Assembly (NCBI GenBank): GCA_022777455.1
Contig: JALFGI010000022.1
Span: 1 to 6,781, forward strand
Length of the DNA: 6,781 nucleotides
Reading direction: 5' to 3'
Source of the DNA: Clostridiales bacterium
GTDB taxonomy: Bacteria; Bacillota_A; Clostridia; Oscillospirales; Oscillospiraceae
Below the pieces are notes generated by a model. It made no database searches. It had not been told where the DNA came from and saw only the letters and a program-made list of their open reading frames with translations. Both the position numbers and the translations under genes were made by a program. This document shows positions 1 to 6,171 of this stretch, in pieces; the stretch's first letter is position 1, and every line of letters begins with the position of its first letter.

Positions 1-123
1 CGGGAATACTTTGTGTATTTCCCATTTTTCATACTGCACGATTGGGGCAAAAGATCCGCTGAAGCCCGCAGCTCCCATTATGCGGTATTGCCTTCATATG
101 GACTGGCCCGAAATCAGAGATTT

Positions 124-258
124 TCATTTTGTGATTCTTCGCCACAATAACAGCAAAATGACGGAAGAACAAAAGGAGTTCCGACAAAGGAATTTGATGC
201 GCTTCCAGGGCGGGCCCACGATCATGTCCTGGGCCGCGAACATTTTTTTCAGGTTCAT
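124..258 (-). pseudogene. Remnant of a MATE-family transporter gene (N-terminus only)
   Basis: The minus strand has an ATG at 258 with a reasonable ribosome binding site (AAGGA, seven bases upstream). The first 21 residues, MNLKKMFAAQDMIVGPPWKR followed by I, match my memory of how many clostridial MATE transporters begin (MF-x-x-QDMTVG-x-P-x-x-RI, followed by a first membrane helix containing IPLLIGN). Here the similarity stops after the KRI; the frame continues only to a stop at 124, giving 44 residues. In another frame the next bases still read I-P-L then G-N with a base missing, which hints at decay at that point, but nothing like the expected QQLYNTVDSIVVG follows in any frame. I read it as the stump of a second MATE gene left by a deletion or rearrangement. 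It could instead be a short unrelated ORF. Positions 1-123 hold no gene I can support. Confidence 0.4.
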
Positions 259-293
259 ATCCGTTTCCTTTTCTCCATCTCGTATACGCAAAG

Positions 294-326
294 CCCCAGT
301 GAACCTCACAGGGAGGTCCACTGGGG
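294..326 (-). terminator. Hairpin terminator after the GH120 gene
   Basis: An 8-base stem (CCCCAGTG at 294-301 with CACTGGGG at 319-326) continues, after one mismatch, into a 5-base inner stem (303-307 with 313-317) around a 5-base loop. It begins nine bases past the GH120 stop codon. On the minus strand the stem is followed only by CTTTGCG, a weak U-tract; on the plus strand it is followed by TCTTTTCCTT. It may therefore work in both directions, and better for plus-strand transcripts. Confidence 0.55.
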
Positions 327-334
327 TCTTTTCC

Positions 335-2386
335 TTAATGTTTGGCCAAAACAGCCTTGGCGGCCTCACCGTTCACAAAGGGACCGGGAATCGGGGCGGT
401 GCCGCGATGATCGCCCAGATAGTCCTCGTTGAAAATAATGGCGGTGCCGTCGGGATTCTCGAATCGTTCCTCCGGCTCGAAAGCCTCGCCCAGAATGTCG
501 CTGTGGATAATGCCGCACTTGAACTGCCCCAGGAAATCGTACACATTGGTGTTCAGGCTGTAGGTGCCGTCCTTTTCCACAAGCTCCAGGGTGACCTTGC
601 TGTCGTTGTCCACCAGTTTGTTGGCCTCCCGGTTCCAGGGAAGCGCGCCGCCAAAGTAGGCGTTGCCGTCGATCCACACAGGCAGGTGCTCAAAGTGATA
701 GTCCATCAGCTCCATCATGGTCGTCATGTCAGCCCGCTCGCCCAGACGGAACTTGGCAATCCACTCCTCATAGGTGGGGTACTCATTCCACACGGCGTTG
801 CCGCAGCGGTCATTTTCCTCGGCGGAGAAGCCCATGGATTCGGAAGCCTGCTTGTTTTCCGCATAGGGATAGTTCTGAACAAAGATGTTGTTGTAGACCC
901 GGTTGTCACCGTGGAGGATGGTCATGAAGCCGGCCACCTCGGTGCGGTGGGGAATGTGGTAGGGGGTATAGCGCCGCTGGGAGGCGCCCTTGGAGGTAAC
1001 CATATCCGTGCCCGCGCCCACACAGGTGAAGGCACCGGCAATCAGGTTGTGCACCACCGCAACGCCCTGGGTGGCCCAGCGGACGGAGGCCTCGGACAGA
1101 AGCACGTTGTTGTCAATCAGCGTGGGGCCGTGGCCGACCTCCACAAAGATATCCTGGCACATTCTCATCATTCCCGCATCCACGCCCTTGGGAGGATGGT
1201 TGTCGTGCATCAGGTTCTGGGTGATCCGGGTGCCCTGGGCCTGCCAGTCGGTCCAGATGCCCATGGTGCAGTGGTGGATGTGATTCCGGCGGAAGATCAC
1301 ATCAATGGCAGCGTGGAACTTGATGCCGCCCATTTCCGCACCGGTGAGCTGCTGGGAGTTATTGATGTTGTGGATGTGGTTATCCTCGATGATGGAGAAC
1401 ACACAGCCCATCCGTCCCACGATGCCTGCCTGGCCGCAGTCGTGGATGTGGCAGCGGCGGACGATGTGGGAGCCCACCGTCTCCTTCGTCCAGCCGTCGT
1501 ACTGGGCGATGCATACCGCGTCCCGCTCCATCTGGGTGGGGCTCTTCACGTGCTTGTAGGTGAAGTAGTTGTCGTTGCCCTTTTCGGTCTGATGGTAGTT
1601 GCCGAAGGAAATGCCGCAGCAGCGGGAGTTGGAGATGTCGCAATCCTCAATAATCCAGCCCTTGGACCAGTGCGCGCCGATCATGCCGTCCTGGTAGGCA
1701 GCGGGAGGAGCCCAGTTGGTAGCAGCCTTGTCCACCACGAAGCCGCTGAGGGTGATGTAGCCCACGCCCTTCTTGTCGGGCATGAAGCAGTTGTTGCGCA
1801 CGTTGATTTCCACCTGCTCTTCGTTGGGGTTTTTACCCTGGAAGTTGGCGTAGATGGTGGTTTCTTTCTCTCCAACCTCAGCAAACCACTTGTAGATGGA
1901 CAGCTCCGGCTGCCAGGATCTGGCGAACACCTCTCCCTTGACGCACTCCTCCAGGGTGAAGGTCTCGTAGAACATCTGGTCATTCATGTACACCGCGCCC
2001 CGATGCATGTCCAGAATCTTGCCGGTTGTGGGATCCTTGGGATAGAAATACCAGTCACCGATGACGGGCTCCTTGAACGGATTAAAGCCGCCGAACACAC
2101 CGTTGTCCACCTTGGCTACCCAGGTGGTTCCCTCATAGGGGACCCAGCCGGTGAGGATTTCCGCGCCGGTGATGCGGGCGCCCAGAGGCACCTCGCTTCG
2201 GTACTCGATTCGAGCGTCCTCCCGTCCGGCATGGATGGGGTTGACGTATTCCCGATAGACACCGGGAGCGACGGAGACCACATCACCGGGCCTGGCGATT
2301 TTTGCCGCGGAATTGATGTGCTTGAAAGGCATCTGCTTGGTGCCGTTTCCGTCCCTGGGGGCGGAAATATTCACATAATAAATCAT
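335..2386 (-). CDS. GH120-type beta-xylosidase (parallel beta-helix glycoside hydrolase)
   Basis: This 683-residue protein closely follows the layout I remember for XylC of Thermoanaerobacterium saccharolyticum, the founding GH120 enzyme, which removes xylose from the non-reducing end of xylo-oligosaccharides. Shared stretches include the N-terminal Y-x-V-x-x-x-G-x-D/N-G-x-G-T opening, GDVVSVAPGVYREYV (34-48), FNPFKEPVIGDW (101-112), TTIYANFQGKNPNEE-x-VEINVR (176-197), WAPP followed by WSKGWIIED (225-248), HIHDCGQAGIVG (313-324), KFHAAIDV (356-363) and HIPHRTEVAGF (477-487). The predicted catalytic nucleophile is D380 (in GIWTDW) and the acid/base E416 (in DIFVEVGHG), by alignment with XylC D382 and E405. 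No signal peptide is visible, so a cytoplasmic location is likely. The start at 2386 is supported by AGGAG nine bases upstream. It lies 52 bases behind the broken MFS gene and probably shared its mRNA. About 13 residues are inserted between the catalytic pair. The family call is firm; the exact substrate is not shown by sequence. Confidence 0.86.
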   Translation of the reverse strand: MIYYVNISAPRDGNGTKQMPFKHINSAAKIARPGDVVSVAPGVYREYVNPIHAGREDARIEYRSEVPLGARITGAEILTGWVPYEGTTWVAKVDNGVFGGFNPFKEPVIGDWYFYPKDPTTGKILDMHRGAVYMNDQMFYETFTLEECVKGEVFARSWQPELSIYKWFAEVGEKETTIYANFQGKNPNEEQVEINVRNNCFMPDKKGVGYITLSGFVVDKAATNWAPPAAYQDGMIGAHWSKGWIIEDCDISNSRCCGISFGNYHQTEKGNDNYFTYKHVKSPTQMERDAVCIAQYDGWTKETVGSHIVRRCHIHDCGQAGIVGRMGCVFSIIEDNHIHNINNSQQLTGAEMGGIKFHAAIDVIFRRNHIHHCTMGIWTDWQAQGTRITQNLMHDNHPPKGVDAGMMRMCQDIFVEVGHGPTLIDNNVLLSEASVRWATQGVAVVHNLIAGAFTCVGAGTDMVTSKGASQRRYTPYHIPHRTEVAGFMTILHGDNRVYNNIFVQNYPYAENKQASESMGFSAEENDRCGNAVWNEYPTYEEWIAKFRLGERADMTTMMELMDYHFEHLPVWIDGNAYFGGALPWNREANKLVDNDSKVTLELVEKDGTYSLNTNVYDFLGQFKCGIIHSDILGEAFEPEERFENPDGTAIIFNEDYLGDHRGTAPIPGPFVNGEAAKAVLAKH

Positions 2387-2438
2387 TGCTTCTCGCTCCT
2401 TTTTTGATAATCACAGCCTGAGGACTGTGTGGAATGAC

Positions 2439-3115
2439 TTACTTTTGATTGGGGTTGATGAGGAAAGCGCAGACGGAGGACAGAAGCATCAAGATGCCGC
2501 CCACCGTGAAATAGGCTCTGTAATCGCTGCCGCACAGCGGAATCACCACATAGGTCGGAAGCACCACTGCCCCCAACAGCTCCAGCGTCGCCACCACGCC
2601 CTTGCTGCGCAGACTGACGCCGACGGCCTCCGCCACAGAGCCGCTCTCCTGCTTGCTCACGGAGAAATCTGATTCCCGGACCACCAGGCCAGTATTCCGG
2701 CAGCAGCCAAGATCGCCACGACCCAGAAAGCGACATCCAGATTAGGAAACAGGAATACCGTCAGCCAGGCAGCTGCCATTACGAAGGTGCCGCCCAGCAC
2801 CATGGCCGCATACATCACCGGAATGCTGCCTGCAAAGGGCCGAAGCAAATAGCCCAGGGCCATTACGCCGAAGCATATCCCCAGAACCCTTTTGATGGCC
2901 AACCGATCCACCAGGACGCCGGACACAATGCTCAGAAAAACGGAGGGAATCATGGAGGCGGTCATGATGCCGGGAAACTGGGAATCGGTAAGATTCAGCC
3001 GCTCATAAACCTGGGACGCCACCGCCCCAAGTTGATACTTTTCAAATGCTCTCTTAACTATGATAACACATGGGATTGCCATAACGCAAATACTTTTTCT
3101 TTTGACCCGGTTCAC
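2439..3115 (-). pseudogene. Broken MFS permease gene (frameshift and internal deletions)
   Basis: Two minus-strand frames together encode pieces of one MFS transporter. The first piece (about 3115 to 2685) has a first helix (ICVMAIPCVIIV), a KYQLGAVASQVYERLNLTDS loop, and then SVFLSIVSGVLVDRLAIKR, which is the second helix running into the MFS G-x-x-x-D-R signature. Helices three and four and a final helix (FWVVAILAAAGILAWW) follow; this piece ends in SGNQISP and a stop. One base shift near 2685 leads into the second piece (VRESDFSVSK and on), which ends with a last-helix-like stretch (VGGILMLLSSVCAFL) and a stop at 2439. The total is about 225 residues against roughly 400 for the family. The sequence jumps from helix 4 to about helix 6, and again from the central loop to about helix 11-12, so at least two internal deletions are likely besides the frameshift. 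The intact start is unclear: a GTG at 3115 is possible, and the open frame upstream of it (to 3253) only reads through terminator hairpins. It lies just before the GH120 gene and plausibly once imported its substrate, but the substrate cannot be read from the sequence. Confidence 0.75.
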
Positions 3116-3142
3116 CCCGGCACTTCCATCAGGATTTTTAAA

Positions 3143-3174
3143 AAAGCAGCCACAAGCGTACTTGCGGCTGCTTT
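3143..3174 (-). terminator. Rho-independent terminator (second in tandem)
   Basis: A 14-base stem (3143-3156 with 3161-3174, one G-T position) surrounds a 4-base loop. On the minus strand it runs into six T residues. It lies between the MATE gene and the MFS remnant, downstream of another terminator, so it could be a back-up terminator for the MATE operon or the end of a short separate transcript. Confidence 0.65.
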
Positions 3175-3182
3175 GAATGAGC

Positions 3183-3200
3183 AAAGAGATTTGTCTCTTT
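3183..3200. repeat. Small hairpin between the two terminators
   Basis: AAAGAGA (3183-3189) and TCTCTTT (3194-3200) form a perfect 7-base stem with a 4-base loop. No T-run follows on either strand, so it is not a terminator by itself. It is the middle one of three hairpins within 126 bases. Confidence 0.4.
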
Positions 3201-3238
3201 ATTTCATAGCGCAGATTTCGAATAGATTGTCGCAGAAA

Positions 3239-3268
3239 AAACCACCAGTTCACAACAGCTGGTGGTTT
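3239..3268 (-). terminator. Rho-independent terminator of the MATE operon
   Basis: AAACCACCAG (3239-3248) pairs perfectly with CTGGTGGTTT (3259-3268) around a 10-base loop. On the minus strand the stem continues into six T residues (GGTGGTTTTTTCTGCG). It lies about 93 bases beyond the MATE stop codon and is the obvious end of that transcript. The 3271-3361 stretch between holds no gene; a possible coding remnant in it is listed as a finding. Confidence 0.75.
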
Positions 3269-3361
3269 CTATTTCCGTTCCGATATCCCGGTTCAAGCTA
3301 CAGATTGCAGGCATATCCCTGCATTGCCAGAACAGGGTCCAGCGTGATTGTTTCCCCGGAT

Positions 3362-4711
3362 TTAAAACACACGTGTTTCCCTATTCTTCCAAATCGAACC
3401 ATAAAAGGAAAGAGACATTACCGTTGCGACGCTCCATCCGATTGGCCAGGAGAGCCAGATACCTGTCACCCCCCAGAGCCTGGAGAGGCCAAACGCAAGC
3501 ACCACCCGAAGCACCAGGTCGGTAAAGGTGGCAGTCATGAACTGCCGCATTCTGCCCAGACCGCGAAGGACGCCGTCTGAGACCAGCTTGGCGGCAACCA
3601 CAAAGTAAAAGGGTGCCACGATGCGCAGGAACATAACCCCCGTCAGCATTGCCTCTCCGGAGCCATCATCCAGGAAGATATACACAAGGCTTTTGCCGAG
3701 GAAGAAATACAGGAGCGCAAAGGGAATGCAGAGCGTCCATACCAACCGCAGTCCCGCCCGAAAACCGGCGCGAATGCGGCCCATCTTCCCTGCTCCTAAA
3801 TTTTGGGCGGAGAAGTTGGAGATGCCATTGCCCAGAGTGGTCAGCGACGTGATGACCAGGTTATTCAGCTTGACCGCTGCGGAATATCCGGCAATAACTG
3901 CCGAGCCAAAGGAATTGATCACACCCTGGATGATGATGTTGCCCACAGAAATAAAGCTCTGCTGCAAAATACTGGGCACTGCAACCACAGAAATCTTCCC
4001 CAACAGCTTCCAGGAGAACAGCTTGGGCTTCTCTTCTGTTTCAATTCTTTCGAACCGCCTGAATACGAAAATCACGGCAAGAATGCAGCTGACCCCCTGG
4101 CACAAAAAGGTCGCCCATGCCACACCGTCAACGCCCCGGGTAAACACGGTGGACAGCGCGGTGGTAAACAGGATGTCCATGCCAATATTGGCGACAGAGG
4201 ACACGGCAAGGAAGTAAAAGGGTGTCTTGGAATCCCCCATCGCAGAGAAAATGCCCGTGGAAACATTGTAGAAAAACACAAAAGGCAGGCCCAAAATGTA
4301 GATGTCCAGATACAGCCCGGAGTCCGCCAGAATGTCCGCCGGGGTGTGAATCCATTCCAGCAGCTGTCTGCTGAAACCGAAGCCCAGCGCCATCAGCACG
4401 GCGCATAGCACGCCTGTTGCAATCAGCGCTGTATATACAGCCGTCTTCATCTGCCCAAACCGCTTTGCCCCGAAAAGCTGGGAGGCAATCACGCTGCAGC
4501 CCATGTTACAGCCAAATCCGAAGGCAATGAAAATCAGGGTCACTTCATAGCTGTTGCCAACAGCGGCCAAAGCCGCCTCTCCGACGAATTTACCCGCCAC
4601 AAAGCTGTCCGCCACATTATATAGCTGCTGGAAAATCACACTTCCGAAGAGCGGCAAACAGAATTTCAGCAGGACCCTGGAGGGTTCGCCGATGGTCAAG
4701 TCTTTATTCAT
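3362..4711 (-). CDS. MATE-family multidrug/toxic compound exporter (DinF/NorM-like)
   Basis: This 449-residue membrane protein is of normal length for MATE antiporters, which export drugs, toxins or metabolites in exchange for Na+ or H+. It has the two six-helix halves of the family, roughly residues 1-222 and 235-445, joined by a charged loop (RRFERIETEEKPK). Family hallmarks are FQQLYNVADSFVAGKFVGEAALAAVG-like residues at 28-52, the YN-x-STGIFSAMGDSKTPF segment at 148-165, and the mirrored second-half motifs QQSFISVGNIIIQGVI (250-265) and VLRGLGRMRQF (381-391). The start at 4711 lies six bases after the stop of the small membrane protein gene. Its own ribosome binding site is poor (nothing near AGGAGG in the expected place), so translation is probably coupled to that gene. 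It ends at the terminator at 3239-3268. Expression is probably set by the divergent LysR regulator. The family is secure; the exported compound is unknown. Confidence 0.93.
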   Translation of the reverse strand: MNKDLTIGEPSRVLLKFCLPLFGSVIFQQLYNVADSFVAGKFVGEAALAAVGNSYEVTLIFIAFGFGCNMGCSVIASQLFGAKRFGQMKTAVYTALIATGVLCAVLMALGFGFSRQLLEWIHTPADILADSGLYLDIYILGLPFVFFYNVSTGIFSAMGDSKTPFYFLAVSSVANIGMDILFTTALSTVFTRGVDGVAWATFLCQGVSCILAVIFVFRRFERIETEEKPKLFSWKLLGKISVVAVPSILQQSFISVGNIIIQGVINSFGSAVIAGYSAAVKLNNLVITSLTTLGNGISNFSAQNLGAGKMGRIRAGFRAGLRLVWTLCIPFALLYFFLGKSLVYIFLDDGSGEAMLTGVMFLRIVAPFYFVVAAKLVSDGVLRGLGRMRQFMTATFTDLVLRVVLAFGLSRLWGVTGIWLSWPIGWSVATVMSLSFYGSIWKNRETRVF

Positions 4712-4717
4712 GGCCGC

Positions 4718-4981
4718 TCACGCTTTCTTTTCGGGAAAGGAAAACACCGCCGTGGTGTAGCTCAGCATGGCGCCGATGACATAGAGCGCAAATATCCAGC
4801 AGACTGGCTTCTCCATTGCTTTCCAGACAATTCCCACCACAAATCCCATGCAGACAGTAATCATGGTCAGCCGTTCCCACTTTGCAGCAGTCTGTCCGCT
4901 GCTGCTGAGAAAGCGCAGCAATTCCCAAACCAGCCCGGCGCAAATACACAGAATCATAATACACTCGAAAATCGTTTCCAT
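4718..4981 (-). CDS. Small three-helix membrane protein, unknown function
   Basis: I do not recognise this 87-residue protein. It is strongly hydrophobic with three probable membrane segments: about 5-25 (FECIMILCICAGLVWELLRFL), 38-55 (LTMITVCMGFVVGIVW) and 59-80 (PVCWIFALYVIGAMLSYTTAVF). A short polar linker with K34, E36 and R37 separates the first two, and the tail is charged (PEKKA). The start at 4981 is chosen because AGGAAGG lies eight bases upstream; an open frame continues upstream to 5107 but has no such signal and crosses the promoter region. It is the first gene of an operon with the MATE exporter, whose start follows its stop by six bases. The tight coupling suggests an accessory or partner role for the exporter, or a separate function under the same regulator. 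This is inferred from position only. Confidence 0.72.
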   Translation of the reverse strand: METIFECIMILCICAGLVWELLRFLSSSGQTAAKWERLTMITVCMGFVVGIVWKAMEKPVCWIFALYVIGAMLSYTTAVFSFPEKKA

Positions 4982-5002
4982 ATCTCTTTCCTTCCTTTTT
5001 TG

Positions 5003-5031
5003 TTGACTCCCGAAGGTGCCTGTATTATAAT
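5003..5031 (+). promoter_or_regulatory. Sigma-70-type promoter for the LysR gene
   Basis: TTGACT (5003-5008) and TATAAT (5026-5031) are separated by exactly 17 bases, a near-perfect housekeeping promoter. Transcription would start near 5038, giving a leader of about 60 bases to the LysR start. The -10 box overlaps that of the opposing promoter. Confidence 0.7.
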
Positions 5032-5053
5032 CCAGTTCAGATTGATATGTAAA
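5024..5053 (-). promoter_or_regulatory. Sigma-70-type promoter for the small membrane protein/MATE operon
   Basis: Read on the minus strand, TTTACA (5053-5048) and TATAAT (5029-5024) are 18 bases apart. The start would be near 5017, about 35 bases before the first gene. The -35 box lies inside the dyad at 5044-5071, where a LysR-type protein would be expected to bind, and the -10 box shares the palindrome ATTATAAT with the opposite promoter. Confidence 0.5.
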
Positions 5054-5071
5054 ATGTATTATTTGCATATC
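5044..5071. promoter_or_regulatory. Candidate LysR-type operator (28-base dyad)
   Basis: GATATG-T-AAA at 5044-5053 is mirrored by TTT-G-CATATC at 5062-5071, so nine of the ten outer positions are symmetric. It lies in the gap between a LysR gene and its divergent target, the usual place for such operators. It covers the -35 box of the MATE-operon promoter and lies just downstream of the start expected for the LysR promoter. Binding could therefore repress the regulator's own gene while influencing the operon. The function is inferred. Confidence 0.45.
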
Positions 5072-5099
5072 GGAAATATAAAAAAGGTATGGTTTGAGC

Positions 5100-5993
5100 A
5101 TGGACATCGATTTGGACCATTACAGGGCTTTTTACTATGTTGCCAAATACGGGAATATTACCCGGGCGGCAGCCGCACTGATGAATAACCAGCCCAATGT
5201 GACAAGAACGATAAAGCTTCTGGAAAAGGAGCTGGGCTGCCCCCTGTTTGTTCGTTCCAGCCGGGGCGTTCAGCTGACCCCCGATGGAGAAAAGCTGTTT
5301 GCCCACGTCCGTATCGCCATGGAGCAGTTGGAGATGGGTGCGAAGGAGCTGATGATGGATCAGACCCTACAGAGCGGCACCGTCACCATCGGCGCAAGCG
5401 AGGTGGCACTGCGCTGTTTCCTGCTGCCGGTTCTGAAGGAATTTCATCAACAGCATCCCAATATACGGCTGAGAATCTATAATTACTCCGCTGCTGAAGC
5501 AATATCCAGTCTGAAAAATGGAATCGTGGACATATCTGTTGCAAGGGTTCCCATGGATGCAGCGAAAGGATTGTCTGCACGAATCCTCTGCGACATTCCG
5601 GAGGTCGCCGTCTGCGGAAGCGCCTTTCGGCATCTTGCCCAGCAGGAGTGCGATTTGGAGCGGCTGACCCATTATCCGATCATCTCCCTGGACGCCAATA
5701 CATTGATGTATCAGGTCTATAGCACCTGGTTTGCCAGCCATGGACTGCGCTTTTGCCCGGAGGTGGAGGTGACGACTTCTGACCAGATTCTCCCCATCGC
5801 GGCATGCAATCTTGGAATCGGCTTTGTCCCGGAAGCTTTTCTGTCCGAGGCAGCGGAGGGAAGCGTTTACCGTCTGCGGCTGAAAGAACCCATTCCGGTG
5901 CGCTCTTTGTGCTTCCTGAAACGAAAGGATCTTCCAGCCTCTGCCGCTGGGAAACGGCTGGAAGAGATGATTCTCAGCACCGCCGGAAAATGA
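5100..5993 (+). CDS. LysR-family transcriptional regulator
   Basis: This 297-residue protein has the standard length and plan of LysR-type regulators. An N-terminal winged helix-turn-helix covers about residues 5-63: LDHYRAFYYVAKYGNITRAA, then LMNNQPNVTRTIKLLEKELG as the recognition region, and LFVRSSRGVQLTPDGEKLF as the wing. A linker helix spans about 66-90. A periplasmic-binding-protein-like effector domain begins near 92 (SGTVTIGASEVALRCFLLPVLKEF) and runs to the end. Such proteins act as tetramers in the cytoplasm and respond to a small ligand. The ATG at 5100 fits the usual N-terminus of relatives; the in-frame TTG at 5094 has better spacing (six bases) from AAAAAGG and is a real alternative, adding two residues. 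It faces away from the small-membrane-protein/MATE operon, which is its most likely target. No hairpin terminator is obvious right after it; the IS200 element begins about 40 bases downstream. Confidence 0.92.
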   Translation: MDIDLDHYRAFYYVAKYGNITRAAAALMNNQPNVTRTIKLLEKELGCPLFVRSSRGVQLTPDGEKLFAHVRIAMEQLEMGAKELMMDQTLQSGTVTIGASEVALRCFLLPVLKEFHQQHPNIRLRIYNYSAAEAISSLKNGIVDISVARVPMDAAKGLSARILCDIPEVAVCGSAFRHLAQQECDLERLTHYPIISLDANTLMYQVYSTWFASHGLRFCPEVEVTTSDQILPIAACNLGIGFVPEAFLSEAAEGSVYRLRLKEPIPVRSLCFLKRKDLPASAAGKRLEEMILSTAGK

Positions 5994-6042
5994 GCTGGAG
6001 CAGAACAATCTTGTCCAGCGCAAAATCAAAAATGCTGCGAGT

Positions 6043-6070
6043 CAAGACCACCGGCGAAGCCGGTGGCTTG
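6043..6070. repeat. IS200 right-end hairpin
   Basis: CCACCGGC (6048-6055) pairs perfectly with GCCGGTGG (6059-6066) across a 3-base loop. The stem is extended by CAAG/CTTG (6043-6046 with 6067-6070) with one unpaired A at 6047. In this family an imperfect subterminal hairpin with an extra unpaired base is what the transposase recognises. Confidence 0.7.
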
Positions 6071-6073
6071 CAC

Positions 6074-6113
6074 AGGCCCTATAAGGGCCTAATACAGCCG
6101 CGTCTTAAGACGC
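6074..6113. repeat. Two further palindromes inside the IS200 right end
   Basis: AGGCCCT-ATA-AGGGCCT (6074-6090) is a 7-base stem with a 3-base loop, and GCGTCTTAAGACGC (6100-6113) is a perfect 14-base palindrome. Together with the hairpins at 6043-6070 and 6150-6165 they make the tnpA 3' region almost entirely structured. Confidence 0.6.
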
Positions 6114-6149
6114 ATGAACGGTTCGCCAACTGCAAATTTGTTACGGGCT

Positions 6150-6165
6150 GCCCCCTTCCGGGGGC
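6150..6165 (-). terminator. Hairpin after tnpA, possible terminator
   Basis: GCCCCC (6150-6155) and GGGGGC (6160-6165) form a 6-base all-GC stem with a 4-base loop, beginning six bases past the tnpA stop. No T-run follows on the minus strand (the next bases are AGCCCGTAAC), so it may stabilise the mRNA end rather than terminate transcription. Confidence 0.45.
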
Positions 6166-6171
6166 GGCTCT

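Noticed and set aside
1..93. Minus-strand frame reading MGAAGFSGSFAPIVQYEKWE and on to the left edge, possibly the start of another gene
   Set aside because: The composition is protein-like, but only 26 codons are visible, the nearest AAGG is 12 bases from the ATG at 78, and I recognise no family.
11..2407. A 798-codon open frame on the plus strand, opposite the GH120 gene
   Set aside because: It is a mirror frame of a GC-rich gene: its translation is a low-complexity run of V, H, G, A and L with no domain, while the minus strand encodes a clear enzyme with its own ribosome binding site.
2412..2429. Small hairpin (CACAGCC/GG-CTGTG) between the MFS remnant and the GH120 gene
   Set aside because: The stem is short with a bulge and no T-run follows; too weak to call a terminator or riboswitch.
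3116..3253. Upstream extension of the MFS frame beginning at 3253
   Set aside because: It translates through two hairpins, one of them a strong terminator, gives a peptide unlike any MFS N-terminus and has no ribosome binding site.
3803..4408. Plus-strand open frames opposite the MATE gene
   Set aside because: They are shadow frames over a complete, well-recognised transporter gene.
5367..6029. A 220-codon minus-strand frame opposite the LysR gene
   Set aside because: It has no recognisable domain and lies over a complete LysR gene; it is a shadow frame.
6043..6165. CRISPR-like repeated palindromes
   Set aside because: The palindromes differ in sequence and spacing; they are IS200 end and 3' structures, not repeats with spacers.
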